Source of the DNA: Thermotogota bacterium
Lineage (GTDB): Bacteria; Thermotogota; Thermotogae; Thermotogales; Fervidobacteriaceae
Length of the DNA stretch: 64,000 nt
Direction of reading: 5' to 3'
Assembly: GCA_030550315.1 (NCBI GenBank)
Contig: JAUQPP010000002.1
Span: 1-64,000 of the forward strand
How positions within the stretch are numbered: position 1 is the first letter of the stretch; each line of letters starts with the position of its first letter. The notes below the pieces were generated by a model. The model was not told where the DNA came from and did not search any database. It was given only the letters and a program-made list of their open reading frames with translations. Positions 35,505 to 46,911 of this stretch are shown piece by piece. Position numbers and translations under genes: made by a program.

Positions 35505-36479
35505 ATGAAAAGATTTTTCGTTCCGCTTTTTCTAGCACTTTTTTTAGTGTTGGGGGGACAAAGCCTTGCTCAATCTGATATTGTTGCCGTTGTGAACGGC
35601 AGGATGATAACGATCGACGAGTGGAATAGGGAAGCGAATGTTCAAAAATTACTGATGGAAATCAAGGCAACCAACGAGGTCTTCTATGACATATTGGTAA
35701 ACACCCAGGAAGGACAAAGGGTACTTGATTTGTACAAGCTAAAAGTTTTGGACGTTTACATCAGGAAAATACTGTTTATACAGCTCGCGCAAAGTTTGAA
35801 CGTAGGACCTAGGGACGAGGATGTTAAACAAGACGTGGATGGTGAAATAGCCAAAATGCTGGCGGATTTAAAAATGACAGAGCAGCAGCTTGACGAATAC
35901 TTGATTCAACTGGGAATGGGCAAGTTAGAAGATTATAAACAAAAGTTGTACATTCAGAGAGCTTATTCACTTTCGTTGGCAAACGTTTACCTGTACTTCT
36001 TGCGTCCCAGCGAAGATGAAATTAAAAGGTACTACGAACAAAACAGAGCTCGATTTACAACACCCACAACATACGAACTAATACTGTTTCGGGTTAAGGA
36101 CCAGACAACTGCTGAAAGTATAAGACAAGATTTGTTAAAAACGAACGTTGGTTCAGAAGTTGCGCAAAAATACGGGATTACGGAATTCATAGATGATACG
36201 GTGGTCCAAGACGATACTTCCAAAATACCTCAGGGAGTTTGGGCATATATAAAGAATGCGGTTAGGGGAGTACCGATTACCTTTACGGTTGGTACTGACC
36301 GATACGTGTTGAAGGTCAAAAATGTGAAGCTTGGCGGAACAAAAGCGCTCGAACAAGCACGTGACGAGATAATAAAGGAACTGACTACCCAAAGGCAGCA
36401 ATCAGCAAATGAAGCGGTGAAAAAAGCATTTGATGAGTTTGTTTCTAAATCCAAAATTGAGTTGAGGATTAGGAAATAA
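35505..36479 (+). CDS. Exported SurA/PpiC-like chaperone
   Basis: 324 residues. Seen: signal peptide (KRFFVPLFLALFLVLGGQSLAQ), then DIVAVVNGRMITIDEWNRE, the SurA N-terminal domain opening, a helical region with LIQLGMGKLEDYKQKLYIQRAY, and FLRPSEDEIKRYYEQNRARFTTPTTYEL, the linker to a PpiC region. The parvulin-like domain (about 190-280) is reduced and I cannot find its usual active-site residues, so it may act only as a chaperone. Acts in the periplasm on outer-envelope proteins by family analogy. ATG behind GGGAG. Confidence 0.8.
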   Translation: MKRFFVPLFLALFLVLGGQSLAQSDIVAVVNGRMITIDEWNREANVQKLLMEIKATNEVFYDILVNTQEGQRVLDLYKLKVLDVYIRKILFIQLAQSLNVGPRDEDVKQDVDGEIAKMLADLKMTEQQLDEYLIQLGMGKLEDYKQKLYIQRAYSLSLANVYLYFLRPSEDEIKRYYEQNRARFTTPTTYELILFRVKDQTTAESIRQDLLKTNVGSEVAQKYGITEFIDDTVVQDDTSKIPQGVWAYIKNAVRGVPITFTVGTDRYVLKVKNVKLGGTKALEQARDEIIKELTTQRQQSANEAVKKAFDEFVSKSKIELRIRK

Positions 36480-36482
36480 AAG

Positions 36483-37514
36483 ATGATTAGAAATCGCGAA
36501 CTTGAGGAAACGATATTTCGAAAGATAAAAATTTCAATTCTTGGCATTGCAGCGATATTCTTTGCAGGTACTTTTTATTACTACTTTGTCGAAAAGTTGC
36601 CAGTTCTCGATGCAATGTTCTTCACTGCAATAACCATCTCAACAGTAGGTTATGGGTTGATGAAAGATTTATCGGTGCATGGAAAAGTTTTTACCATGCT
36701 GCTTATCTTTGCGGGACTATCATTCGTGTTGTACGGAATCTCGTCTGTTACAGCCTTGCTTGTTGAAGGTGAAGTTAACAAAGCCATTCGGGAACGACGG
36801 AAAGAAAGAAGGATTGGGAAAATGGATGCACATGTGATAGTTGTCGGAATAGGTAACATAGGTTCTCAGGTGGTTAGCCAACTACTAAGATATGGTGAGG
36901 AAGTTGTTGGAATTGACAAAGAACTCAGTGAGGAGAATCTGAGCGAACGGGTGAGGGTAACCTCTCCCGGCAAGTTTATCCTAATTAACGGAGATGCGAC
37001 GAAGGAGGATGTTCTAATAAAAGCTGGGATTCAACGAGCTCGCGCACTAATAACCACTTTACCGGACGACTCACAAAACGTTTTTGTGACACTCACTGCA
37101 AAAAATTTGAATCCTAATATCTTCGTTATATCTAACATCACTAATCTCAACAATCTAACGAAACTGATATACGCTGGTGTTGACCAACCCATAGCAACAG
37201 CTGAGATTGCTGGACTACGAATTGTTGAAAGTCTGCGCGGAAAAAAGGCTAAGGAGAGTTTGATTGACGTTTTGAACATTAGGAACAAAACCTTCAAGGT
37301 TGAGACTGTGAAAGTGGAAAATACAATCTTGGTTGGTAAAAGGATTGAAGAGCTAAGATTAAAAGAAAAGTACGGCATTTTCATTGTTGCCATCTTAAGG
37401 GATGAGGAGTTGCTTTTGGGGCCATCAAAGGACTATAGAATCGGACAAAACGATGTTCTTGTCATCTTCGGTGAGGAATCTGGTGTGGAAAAGTTCAGAA
37501 AATATCTGTTGTAG
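36483..37514 (+). CDS. Potassium channel with RCK/TrkA-N domains
   Basis: 343 residues. Seen: a two-helix pore module (about 16-95) with selectivity filter TVGYG in [13 protein letters not shown], a basic linker ([12 protein letters not shown]), a Rossmann RCK/TrkA-N domain ([27 protein letters not shown]), and a C-terminal TrkA-C domain ([24 protein letters not shown]). This is the MthK/Kch-type ligand-gated K+ channel plan in the inner membrane. Three bases after the preceding gene. Confidence 0.93.
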   Translation: MIRNRELEETIFRKIKISILGIAAIFFAGTFYYYFVEKLPVLDAMFFTAITISTVGYGLMKDLSVHGKVFTMLLIFAGLSFVLYGISSVTALLVEGEVNKAIRERRKERRIGKMDAHVIVVGIGNIGSQVVSQLLRYGEEVVGIDKELSEENLSERVRVTSPGKFILINGDATKEDVLIKAGIQRARALITTLPDDSQNVFVTLTAKNLNPNIFVISNITNLNNLTKLIYAGVDQPIATAEIAGLRIVESLRGKKAKESLIDVLNIRNKTFKVETVKVENTILVGKRIEELRLKEKYGIFIVAILRDEELLLGPSKDYRIGQNDVLVIFGEESGVEKFRKYLL

Positions 37515-37527
37515 GAGGGGTTCAAAA

Positions 37528-38580
37528 GTGAAGCTCAAAACGATGACCATGGAGTGGACAGGTGACTCGTTGATTCTTGTTGATCAAAGGAGGTTACCAT
37601 TCGAAGAGGTTTACGTAACCTGTGCAGACTACCGGTCTGTAGCACTGGCAATTAAGGAAATGGTGGTGCGTGGTGCCCCTGCCATAGGTGCTACCGCAGC
37701 TTTTGGTTATGTGCTTGGGGCACGGGAGTTGATGAAGAAGAATTACAACTACGAACAAGTGGTGAATCACATGAAGAACGTAAAGGAAGTGCTTGCACGA
37801 ACCAGACCCACTGCAGTAAATCTTTTCTGGGCACTCAACAGGATGGAAAAAAGACTTGTGGAGCATGGTAGATACGAGGGATTACTGCGCGCACTTGAAG
37901 AAGAAGCGATAAATATCGCGCGCGAGGATATTGAAGTGAACAAGGCTATAGGTAGGTACGGTGCGGAACTTTTACAAGATGGTTTTGCGGTGCTCACGCA
38001 TTGTAATGCTGGTGCACTTGCTACTGTTGACTACGGTACTGCGCTGGGCGTGCTCAGGGCGGCAAAAGAACAGGGCAAAAGGATAAAAGTTTACGTTGAT
38101 GAGACACGCCCATACCTGCAAGGTGCGAGATTAACAGCGTGGGAGTTAATGAAGGATGGTTTTGATGTCACACTCATAACCGATAACATGGCTGGTTGGG
38201 TGATGAAGCAAGGTAAGATCAACGCGGTCATTGTTGGTGCGGATCGTATAGCCGCTAATGGTGACGTTGCAAACAAGATCGGTACCTACATGGTTGCGGT
38301 TCTTGCTAACAGACACGGAATACCGTTTTACGTTGCAGCTCCCACGAGTACACTGGACCTAAGTGTTAAAAGCGGTGCGGATATTCCCATCGAAGAACGT
38401 TCCCACGAGGAGGTTACAAATTGCGGTGGTAAGCGTGTTGCACCAAACGGAGTGAATGTATATAATCCTGCGTTCGACGTAACAGATCACGAGCTTGTAA
38501 CAGCAATTATTACGGAGAAGGGGATTGTCTATCCTCCATACGAGGAGAACCTCAGAAAAATCGTGGAACAAGGAGAGTGA
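37528..38580 (+). CDS. mtnA: Methylthioribose-1-phosphate isomerase
   Basis: Converts methylthioribose-1-phosphate to the ribulose form in methionine salvage, 350 residues. Seen: [51 protein letters not shown] (catalytic Cys), [20 protein letters not shown] (catalytic Asp), [11 protein letters not shown] 37528 follows AGGAGGGG; the open frame extends further upstream into the channel gene but that part is out of family. No other mtn gene is in the window. Confidence 0.95.
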   Translation: MKLKTMTMEWTGDSLILVDQRRLPFEEVYVTCADYRSVALAIKEMVVRGAPAIGATAAFGYVLGARELMKKNYNYEQVVNHMKNVKEVLARTRPTAVNLFWALNRMEKRLVEHGRYEGLLRALEEEAINIAREDIEVNKAIGRYGAELLQDGFAVLTHCNAGALATVDYGTALGVLRAAKEQGKRIKVYVDETRPYLQGARLTAWELMKDGFDVTLITDNMAGWVMKQGKINAVIVGADRIAANGDVANKIGTYMVAVLANRHGIPFYVAAPTSTLDLSVKSGADIPIEERSHEEVTNCGGKRVAPNGVNVYNPAFDVTDHELVTAIITEKGIVYPPYEENLRKIVEQGE

Positions 38581-39858
<1,278 letters not shown>

Positions 39859-39894
39859 TTTCGTTCAGATAAATTTTGCGAGGTTCGAAATCCG

Positions 39895-41769
39895 ATGAGA
39901 GAGCAAGAGTTAATTGAAAAGATAAGAAAAATGAACTACGCTCAACTTGAGGAGTTTGCCAGAGAGGTTAGGCGTTACATAATTTCCGTTGTTTCGAAGA
40001 ATGGCGGACACCTTGCATCCAACCTTGGAACAGTTGAACTTACGCTCGCATTGTACAGGGTATTCGACCCTTTTGAGGATATCATCATTTGGGATACGGG
40101 GCACCAGACTTACACTCACAAGTTGCTCACTGGACGATGGGACACATTTCCAACGCTGCGCACATTTGGCGGAATATCTGGCTTCACTAATATATTCGAA
40201 TCTCCAACAGACAGGTTTGGTGCTGGTCATGTGGGGACCTCTATAGCAGCGGCGCTTGGTGTGGAAAAAGCTTTGAATTTACAGGGCGTAAAGAAAAACA
40301 TTGTGGTTGTTATTGGCGACGGAGCACTCACGAGTGGTGAAGCACTCGAAGCACTGAATCAGATAAAATCACAGAACTCTAAGATAAAGATTATTGTCAA
40401 CAGCAACGGGATGAGCATCTCCAAAAATGTTGGAGGGTTAGCACTTTTACTTGAAAACCTCCGAACAAGTCGTGTTTACAACAAATTAAAAGAGCTCGTC
40501 AAAAAAGGTCTCAACGACGCAGCCGAACTTGAGCTTAAGAAGATACGCGAGGCACTTAAAGTAGCGCTTGTGGGTGAAGACTTTTTCGAGTCACTTGGTC
40601 TGAAGCACTTTGGACCCATAGATGGACATGACATACACGACTTAGAACAAGCATTGAAGGGCATAAAGGACTATCCGTATCCCACAGTACTCACAGTTTT
40701 CACAGTCAAAGGAAAAGGTTACCAATTCTCAGAAGGCAATCCGACCAAGTTTCACGGAGTTGACAAGTTCGATCCAGATTCTGGGACTTTCGAAAAACCT
40801 GACGGAGCGGTATCTTATAGCGAGGTATTTGGTAACGCGCTTGTTCATATTGCAAGAAGGGATTCACGAGTCGTGGCTCTGACGGCTGCTATGCCGGATG
40901 GTACAGGACTTAGCGCGTTTGCGAGTGCCTTTCCAGAAAGGTTTGTTGATTTAGGTATCACGGAACAGTCCGTAGTCACGTATGCCGGTGCACTTGCGTT
41001 ATATGGCATGAAGCCTGTGGTGGCCATCTATTCCACGTTTCTGCAAAGGGCGTACGACCAAATCATACACGATGTAGCACTTCAGCGCTTGAAAGTAGTA
41101 TTTGCAATTGATCGTGCCGGGCTTGTGGGAGCCGATGGACCAACACACCACGGTGTTTTCGATATTGCATTCTTAAGACCTGTTCCGAATATACAAATCT
41201 TAACTCCACTTGATGCTAAAGATTTAGTGAATATGCTTGCTTTCATATTAGAAAACTTTGAAAAACTAAACGGACCGGTTGCCATAAGGTATCCAAGGGA
41301 TGTTGAGTTTGCCAAACTTGAAGAGATATGTGGTAAAATAGAACCAGTTGAACCGTACAGCTGGAAATTGAAGATTTCGGGTAAGAATGTAGCTTTGCTA
41401 AGTGTAGGCACGTTAACACGGCTATATGAAGAAGTGTGTCAAAGAAATGACTGGACCCTAGTTGGAGTGAGGAGCGTAAAGCCTTTGGATATCGTGATGC
41501 TGAAAGACGTTATTGAAAATCATGATGTTGTTGTAACTATTGAAGAAGGAACACTAAATGGAGGGTTTGCGGAAGCAGTGAATTCTTTCATTATGAGCAA
41601 TTTATTCGCAGACAAAGTCAAGATAATTAACATAGGCATAAAAGATCAATTTGTACCTCACGGTTCGCGAGAAGAACTCTTAAGATACACAGGTTTAGAC
41701 CCGGCCACCGTCGAGAAACGAGTGACGGAGTTTTTCCAAGTAAATGGCATAGTTGCAAGAAAGGGGTGA
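39895..41769 (+). CDS. dxs: 1-deoxy-D-xylulose-5-phosphate synthase
   Basis: First MEP-pathway enzyme (pyruvate plus glyceraldehyde 3-phosphate), thiamine-dependent, 624 residues. Seen: NGGHLASNLGTVELTLAL, WDTGHQTYTHKLLTGR, VIGDGALTSGEALEALNQI (TPP/metal), HFGPIDGHDI, VDLGITEQSVVTYAGALA, and DRAGLVGADGPTHHGVFD. The loop order distinguishes it from tkt at 4277. Feeds ispF and uppS downstream in the same cluster and ispG at the other end of the window. Confidence 0.96.
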   Translation: MREQELIEKIRKMNYAQLEEFAREVRRYIISVVSKNGGHLASNLGTVELTLALYRVFDPFEDIIIWDTGHQTYTHKLLTGRWDTFPTLRTFGGISGFTNIFESPTDRFGAGHVGTSIAAALGVEKALNLQGVKKNIVVVIGDGALTSGEALEALNQIKSQNSKIKIIVNSNGMSISKNVGGLALLLENLRTSRVYNKLKELVKKGLNDAAELELKKIREALKVALVGEDFFESLGLKHFGPIDGHDIHDLEQALKGIKDYPYPTVLTVFTVKGKGYQFSEGNPTKFHGVDKFDPDSGTFEKPDGAVSYSEVFGNALVHIARRDSRVVALTAAMPDGTGLSAFASAFPERFVDLGITEQSVVTYAGALALYGMKPVVAIYSTFLQRAYDQIIHDVALQRLKVVFAIDRAGLVGADGPTHHGVFDIAFLRPVPNIQILTPLDAKDLVNMLAFILENFEKLNGPVAIRYPRDVEFAKLEEICGKIEPVEPYSWKLKISGKNVALLSVGTLTRLYEEVCQRNDWTLVGVRSVKPLDIVMLKDVIENHDVVVTIEEGTLNGGFAEAVNSFIMSNLFADKVKIINIGIKDQFVPHGSREELLRYTGLDPATVEKRVTEFFQVNGIVARKG

Positions 41770-41773
41770 AATC

Positions 41774-42103
41774 GTGAAATTCCAGACGGAGTACGGTGAA
41801 ATCGAAATTACAGTAAACGCTATCAGGAAGCTTGTCTACCTTGCCGTTCTTGAAACTTACGGACCGATAAGTATCGGTACCGATAGTTGGTTTACACGCT
41901 GGTTTTCCTCCGAGGAGGGAAAGATCAAAGTTGAGGAGGATGATTACGGACACATCACAGTAGATATTTTCGTAGAAGTTGAGTACGGAACAAAGGTTAC
42001 GGAAGTTGCAAGAAATATTGAGGAAAACGTGCTACACAAACTTCGTACCTACGCTAACATTGAGAACGTAGATGTGAATGTCCACATAATCGGTGTTAAA
42101 TGA
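41774..42103 (+). CDS. Asp23/Gls24-family protein
   Basis: 109 residues of the Asp23 (DUF322) family: FQTEYGEIEITVNAIRKLVYLAVLETYGPI, a central beta part EDDYGHITVDIFVEVEYGTKVTEVARNIEENV, and a terminal VDVNVHIIGVK. GTG 41774 follows AAGGGGTG. Directly ahead of the DAK2 gene, the same pairing as yloU-yloV in Firmicutes; role in envelope or stress is known only loosely. Confidence 0.9.
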   Translation: MKFQTEYGEIEITVNAIRKLVYLAVLETYGPISIGTDSWFTRWFSSEEGKIKVEEDDYGHITVDIFVEVEYGTKVTEVARNIEENVLHKLRTYANIENVDVNVHIIGVK

Positions 42104-42117
42104 AATGAGGTGATACT

Positions 42118-43737
42118 TTGCTCACCGCAATAAATGGCAAAGAACTCAGAGGTATCTTCATGAAAGGTACCGAAAATTTGCTTATGCACAGAGATGAAAT
42201 AAACGCTTTGAATGTTTTTCCTGTACCCGATGGCGACACTGGTTCCAACATGAGTTCGACCATGCTCGAAGCATGTAAGTACCTTGAGAATTTAACTGAC
42301 ACCAAATTGAAAAGTGTTTTAGATGCCATAAAGAAAGGAACTTTGATGGGAGCGCGTGGGAATTCAGGTGTAATTCTATCACAGATATTCCGTGGCTTTT
42401 GCGAGGCACTCGAGAAGAAGAACAAACTTACTGTTCCGGATTTTGTGAGAGCCATCAAAAACGCAAAAGAAGTGGCTTATAAAGCGGTTCTGAGACCTGT
42501 TGAGGGAACAATCCTGACGGTTGTTCGGGTCCTAGAGGAACGTTCAAAGGAACTTTCAAGTCTGGAAAGCTTTGAGGAGCTCTTCCAGCGCATGGAAGAA
42601 ATCTCGTATGAAGCGGTGAAGATCACTCCGATGCTCCTCCCAAAGTTGCGTGAAGCCAACGTTGTGGATGCGGGTGCAAAAGGATTGTATTACATAATCC
42701 AAGGTTTCAGGTTATACGTCCAAGGTGATACGAACATAAACCTCGAAGGGGTTGAGACGAAACCAGCCGAGGAAATAACAATCGCACCAGAGGAACTGAA
42801 GTTCCAGTATTGTACAGAGCTAATTGTACGCGCTAAGAGAAGAATACCTGAAAATGACAAAATAAAACTGGAAGCGTTTCTGAACGAAATTGGTGACTCT
42901 GTAGTATTCTTCATTCAGGATGATGTTGTTAAGTTACATGTGCACACGAATAATCCTGGGAATGTTATTGAGAAGTTCCTGGAGTACGGTGAGCTCTTGA
43001 AGGTTAAGATCGACAATATGAAAGAACAACACGAACATGTTGTGAGTGAACGGTACGAAAAGAAACGTGAAAGGAAAAAAGTGGCTTACGTTGCCGTTTC
43101 ACCAGGCGAGGGTATCTCAAGGGTGTTGCTCGATCTTGGGATAGACGAAATCGTTTCCGGTGGTCAATCGATGAACCCCAGCATGGCTGACATCTTGGAT
43201 GCTATTAGACGGGCGAATGCTGAACATGTGATCATATTCCCAAACAACCCGAACATAATCCTCACTGCCGAACAAGCTGCGAAAGTAGCCGAGAGCGAGG
43301 GGATAAACGTTCATGTAGTCAAAACAACGAACGTTCAGGAAAGTATTGCCGCGATGATCTACAAGTCGGGAGAAGAGGTTGAAGAAATTCTCGAAAGTAT
43401 TAAGCAAGTAATACCCAACGTGATTTCTTTGTCCATAACGATTGCGGTGCGCGATTCAAAGTATGCTGGAGAACGTATAAAAAAAGACGAATATCTCGGA
43501 TTCATCGGTAGAGATCTGGTGGCTCACCATCGGAATCTTGCGAACGTGCTTGATAAGCTTTACGAAAAATGTAATCTAGGTGAAAAGGAAATTCTCACAA
43601 TTTTCGTTGGCTCGGAAGCAACGCCAATAGAACAGGCGATTGTGGAAAAGTACACGAAAAAGAAGTATCCTAGCATTCAGCTGGAGTTCATCGATGGTGG
43701 GCAACCTCACTATCCTTTTCTTATGTTGGTTGAATGA
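42118..43737 (+). CDS. DAK2-domain protein (FakA/YloV-like)
   Basis: 539 residues. Seen: N-terminal DAK2 nucleotide-binding domain with NALNVFPVPDGDTGSNMSSTM (three metal-binding Asp), GARGNSGVILSQIFRGF, and VDAGAKGLYYIIQGF, followed by a middle/C-terminal region (from about 230) with SGGQSMNPSMADILDAI and FPNNPNIILTAEQAA. This is the architecture of FakA, the ATP-binding subunit of fatty acid kinase. A FakB (DegV-type) partner is not in the window. TTG start behind GAGGTG. Confidence 0.9.
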   Translation: MLTAINGKELRGIFMKGTENLLMHRDEINALNVFPVPDGDTGSNMSSTMLEACKYLENLTDTKLKSVLDAIKKGTLMGARGNSGVILSQIFRGFCEALEKKNKLTVPDFVRAIKNAKEVAYKAVLRPVEGTILTVVRVLEERSKELSSLESFEELFQRMEEISYEAVKITPMLLPKLREANVVDAGAKGLYYIIQGFRLYVQGDTNINLEGVETKPAEEITIAPEELKFQYCTELIVRAKRRIPENDKIKLEAFLNEIGDSVVFFIQDDVVKLHVHTNNPGNVIEKFLEYGELLKVKIDNMKEQHEHVVSERYEKKRERKKVAYVAVSPGEGISRVLLDLGIDEIVSGGQSMNPSMADILDAIRRANAEHVIIFPNNPNIILTAEQAAKVAESEGINVHVVKTTNVQESIAAMIYKSGEEVEEILESIKQVIPNVISLSITIAVRDSKYAGERIKKDEYLGFIGRDLVAHHRNLANVLDKLYEKCNLGEKEILTIFVGSEATPIEQAIVEKYTKKKYPSIQLEFIDGGQPHYPFLMLVE

Positions 43738-43759
43738 TTCTGTTGCGGGGCTGAAAAAG

Positions 43760-44188
43760 ATGCGAGAAATAATGACTGTAGCTAAAATCGACGAAAATTA
43801 CGTTTATCTGAAGCCGGCATTTAATGAAAGCACGTGTGGAACTTGTGCAATATCAGGTAGTTGTTCGCTGAAAACGACAAAAGGTGAACTTAAAATTCGA
43901 AAATCCGCAGTTGAAGTTTCTCTTGTACCTGGTGACAGTGTTTTAGTGGATCTTAGATACAATCAAGCCATAATATCTTTCATTGTTTACGGTTTACCAC
44001 TCTGCGGTTTTGTGATGGGTATTTTGTTGGGATACATATTAGGTTTCAGCGACCCAATTTCGCTTTTGCTGGGAGTTGGAGGATTGGTTATTGGATTCCT
44101 TGAAACAAAGGTAATTGACAAAAGGTACGAAATAAAAATAATCGAAAAGTTGCCGCACGCCGTACATTACAACACGAACCTTCCATAA
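43760..44188 (+). CDS. RseC/SoxR-reducing-system family membrane protein
   Basis: 142 residues. Seen: Cys pattern STCGTCAISGSCSLK near the N-terminus, a small beta domain (about 1-65), then two hydrophobic segments (about 72-92 and 97-115). This is the RseC layout, a family linked to SoxR reduction and Rnf complexes; no rnf gene is present here. ATG 43760 after GGGG; the open frame further upstream overlaps the previous gene and is rejected. Confidence 0.85.
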   Translation: MREIMTVAKIDENYVYLKPAFNESTCGTCAISGSCSLKTTKGELKIRKSAVEVSLVPGDSVLVDLRYNQAIISFIVYGLPLCGFVMGILLGYILGFSDPISLLLGVGGLVIGFLETKVIDKRYEIKIIEKLPHAVHYNTNLP

Positions 44189-44234
44189 GGATAAAGGATA
44201 TTTAATCTTGGCTTACATGTGAGGAGTTGAGGAA

Positions 44235-44993
44235 ATGTTATACTCTTTCAAACGTGGTGAGCCAACCTACGGATATGTTGTGCTCGTTCACGGATTGGGT
44301 GAACATACAGGACGTTACGAGGCACTTATTGAAGAAATAATTTCGAAAGGATTGGCTGTGATAGGTTTTGACCTTCCCGGTCACGGTCAAAGTGGCGGCA
44401 GGCGCGGGGATACTTCGATTGAAGAGGCGATAAATATCATCGACGAACTGACAAAAAACATCGAGAAATTTCGCCTTTTCGGACACAGCCTTGGAGGATT
44501 GATTGCAATAAGGTACACAGAAGAAAGACCTCAACGCGTGGAGAAGCTCGTAGTTTCATCTCCAGCTTTACTTGTTAGACCAACCACTTCCCAGCGCGTA
44601 TTACTTGCTTTACTGTCGAAAATCGCACCGTTTGTAACTGTCGATAATGGTATAGACCCAAGTAAGCTTTCGAGGAGTAGAGAAGCTGTTGAAAGGTATC
44701 TTTCTGATCCTCTTGTGCACGATAGAATTTCAGTAAGACTCGGTGAAAGCTTGCTGCGAAACATTAAAAAGGCACATGAAGAAACTGACAAAATCGTCTG
44801 TCCTATAAGTCTTTTTGTTGGTACCGCTGACTCGATTACACCCCCTGAAGGGGCAAGGACGTTTTACGAGCGGTTGAAGAACCCGAGAAAAAAGATACTG
44901 GAGTTTCCAGATGGGTACCACGAACTTTTCGAAGATCCTCAGCACGCATCTTCGTTCAGGGTTGCTCTTACAAAGGAACTTCTTGAGATTTAG
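44235..44993 (+). CDS. Alpha/beta hydrolase, monoacylglycerol-lipase type
   Basis: 252 residues. Seen: VVLVHGLGEHTGRYEALIEEI (oxyanion loop), GFDLPGHGQSGGRRGDTS, FGHSLGGLIAIRY (nucleophile Ser), late VGTADSITPPEGARTFY (Asp) and DGYHELFEDP (His): a complete triad in the order of bacterial monoacylglycerol lipases or lysophospholipases. No signal peptide. Natural substrate unknown. Confidence 0.9.
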   Translation: MLYSFKRGEPTYGYVVLVHGLGEHTGRYEALIEEIISKGLAVIGFDLPGHGQSGGRRGDTSIEEAINIIDELTKNIEKFRLFGHSLGGLIAIRYTEERPQRVEKLVVSSPALLVRPTTSQRVLLALLSKIAPFVTVDNGIDPSKLSRSREAVERYLSDPLVHDRISVRLGESLLRNIKKAHEETDKIVCPISLFVGTADSITPPEGARTFYERLKNPRKKILEFPDGYHELFEDPQHASSFRVALTKELLEI

Positions 44994-45045
44994 AAGAGTA
45001 GAGATGCCCATCTCGTAGTTGAAGGTACAAAGGAGAGGTGTTTCC

Positions 45046-45465
45046 ATGTTATTCTCCACAAAATTGGGTGAGCTTGAACTTCAGGAGAACGAGATAATAA
45101 CGTTTCCAAACGGAATTCCTGGTTTCGAGCATCTCAAAAGATTTTCTGTGATTTCCCTTACTGAGACAAATCCGATATGCTGGCTTGTGAGTTTAGAAGA
45201 TGACTCTGTGGCACTTCCCATAATAGACCCGTGGTTGGTAGTTGAGGACTACGAAGTCAATCTTTCAGAAGAAGATGTTGAAGTTCTGGGTGTGGAGGAC
45301 CCTTCAGATCTGGTCGTCTGGGCTGTGGTAACGATTCCGCCAGGTTCACCAGAGCAAGCAACAGTGAACCTTAAAGCACCGGTGGTGGTGAACCTAAGGA
45401 ACGGTACCGGACTGCAAGTAATATTGGACAAGTACGAGCTTAGATATCCGATAAAGCGTTCGTAA
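45046..45465 (+). CDS. fliW: Flagellar assembly factor FliW
   Basis: 139 residues. FliW binds flagellin and CsrA, releasing CsrA inhibition of flagellin translation when the filament is growing. Seen: [47 protein letters not shown], and [25 protein letters not shown] 45046 with GAGGTG upstream. csrA follows after 38 bases, the classic pair. Confidence 0.95.
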   Translation: MLFSTKLGELELQENEIITFPNGIPGFEHLKRFSVISLTETNPICWLVSLEDDSVALPIIDPWLVVEDYEVNLSEEDVEVLGVEDPSDLVVWAVVTIPPGSPEQATVNLKAPVVVNLRNGTGLQVILDKYELRYPIKRS

Positions 45466-45503
45466 TTATTCGTGAATTTTCAATCTCGGAAAGTGGTGAT
45501 AAA

Positions 45504-45728
45504 ATGCTTGTTTTGTCAAGGAAAATAGGGGAGAGAATCATAATCGGCGATAACATCGAGATCAAAATACTGAAAATTGAAGGTGCTTCCGTGAAGATCG
45601 GTATTGTTGCTCCTGCCGAAGTGAAGATTTACCGCGAAGAAGTTTACAAAAAAGTAGCCGAACAAAATAAAAGTTCTGCGTTGGTTGACACAGGCCAGGT
45701 TTCGGAAATCTTGAGGCATGTAAAATGA
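45504..45728 (+). CDS. csrA: Carbon storage regulator CsrA
   Basis: 74-residue RNA-binding translational regulator recognising GGA motifs. Seen: [27 protein letters not shown] (first strands) and [22 protein letters not shown], the standard CsrA core with the RNA-contact Arg. ATG behind AGTGGTG. Coupled to fliW; flagellin mRNA is the expected main target. Confidence 0.96.
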   Translation: MLVLSRKIGERIIIGDNIEIKILKIEGASVKIGIVAPAEVKIYREEVYKKVAEQNKSSALVDTGQVSEILRHVK

Positions 45729-45747
45729 GATTCGGAGGTGAGCGAGC

Positions 45748-46035
45748 TTGATAAAGATAGACGATAAGCTTGTAGAACATCTATGTAGGCTTTCAAAATT
45801 GAGTATCTCTGACAGGGATAGACTAAAAGCTGATCTGCAAAAGATAATTGATTATTTTGATATACTCAACGAGATTGATACATCAAGCTTTGAACCAATG
45901 TACACTCCGGTTGAAGATGCAGTTTGTTTAAGGGATGCACGTGTTCCTGAACCTGGTGAAGAGGTGGATGATATTGTTCAGAATTTTCCCGAAAAACAGG
46001 GACGACTTATCAAAATCCCAGGAATCTACGGTTGA
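45748..46035 (+). CDS. gatC: Asp/Glu-tRNA amidotransferase subunit C
   Basis: 95 residues; holds GatA and GatB together in the transamidosome. Seen: DDKLVEHLCRLSKLSISD, QKIIDYFDILNEIDTSSFEPM, and a C-terminal [22 protein letters not shown] start behind GGAGGTG. gatA and gatB are not in the window. The end overlaps the start region of the next gene. Confidence 0.92.
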   Translation: MIKIDDKLVEHLCRLSKLSISDRDRLKADLQKIIDYFDILNEIDTSSFEPMYTPVEDAVCLRDARVPEPGEEVDDIVQNFPEKQGRLIKIPGIYG

Positions 46036-46435
46036 TTTTGATTTAAATTTAGAATTCTTGATCAGAGCCTACACGGTTCCCAAATTCGATCGGAGCTTGC
46101 AAAAGCTCAGTTGGAAAGAAGCTGAAAACTTAGCAGCGGAGTACTTAGAATCGCGAGGGTACAAAGTCGTTGATAGGAACGTGAAAACACCGTTTGGGGA
46201 AATTGACATTGTGGCTGTTAAGAGAGGACATTATATCTTTGCCGAAGTAAAATCTGGTTACTCAAATCGCGTAAAACCTTCTGAACGTGTGGACCGTAAG
46301 AAGTACGAGAAGATGCTTAATGCTGTTGAGTACTACCTTTCGAAAAAGAAATTCCGTTCAGTAAGAATAGACGTCATAGAAATAACAAAAGACGGTATTA
46401 GACACTACGAAAACGTTGGGTGGGAGTATTCATGA
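45974..46435 (+). CDS. yraN: YraN/UPF0102-family putative endonuclease
   Basis: Core domain [38 protein letters not shown] with [17 protein letters not shown] (about 120 residues) has the restriction-endonuclease-like fold of UPF0102; the Glu-x-Asp of GEIDIV and Val-Glu-x-Lys (AEVKSG) form the expected metal site. The start is uncertain: TTG 45974, 7 bases after GAGGTG within gatC, gives 153 residues with an unusual N-terminal extension; TTG 46058 would be shorter. Ends overlapping smpB. Function in DNA processing is only presumed. Confidence 0.85.
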   Translation: MFRIFPKNRDDLSKSQESTVDFDLNLEFLIRAYTVPKFDRSLQKLSWKEAENLAAEYLESRGYKVVDRNVKTPFGEIDIVAVKRGHYIFAEVKSGYSNRVKPSERVDRKKYEKMLNAVEYYLSKKKFRSVRIDVIEITKDGIRHYENVGWEYS

Positions 46436-46878
46436 AGTTGATAGCGACCAACAAGAAAGCTTACACGGATTACACTATAGTTGAGACGTACGAAGCTGGT
46501 ATCGTACTTGTTGGTACGGAAGTGAAATCCTTAAGAGAGCATGGTGCCAGTTTCAAGGATTCTTTTTGTCGTATCAAGGATGGTGAGATATTTCTTCTTA
46601 ATCTCCACATTCCTCCGTACAAGTTCGGCAATATCTACAATCACGACCCAGAAAGACCTCGAAAGTTACTGCTTCATCGAAAGGAGATTGACAGGTTGTG
46701 GGGTAAGGTCAGGCAGGAGGGGTATACTATCATCCCCACGAAAATCTACTTTAACGATAGAGGAATAGTCAAAGTCGAGATAGCAGTAGCACGTGGTAAA
46801 AAAGCTTACGATAAACGCGAGGAGATAAGAAAACGTGAGGTTGAAAGGAAAATTAGGGAACATTTGAAATACAGATAA
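46432..46878 (+). CDS. smpB: SsrA-binding protein SmpB
   Basis: 148 residues; delivers tmRNA to stalled ribosomes. Seen: [31 protein letters not shown] (core), GSFKDSF-type text as [35 protein letters not shown], and a basic C-terminal tail ([21 protein letters not shown]). ATG overlaps the previous stop as TCATGA. The tmRNA itself is not in the window. Confidence 0.97.
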   Translation: MKLIATNKKAYTDYTIVETYEAGIVLVGTEVKSLREHGASFKDSFCRIKDGEIFLLNLHIPPYKFGNIYNHDPERPRKLLLHRKEIDRLWGKVRQEGYTIIPTKIYFNDRGIVKVEIAVARGKKAYDKREEIRKREVERKIREHLKYR

Positions 46879-46911
46879 AAACTGTATCGGAGTGTGAATG
46901 GAGGTTTGAAT

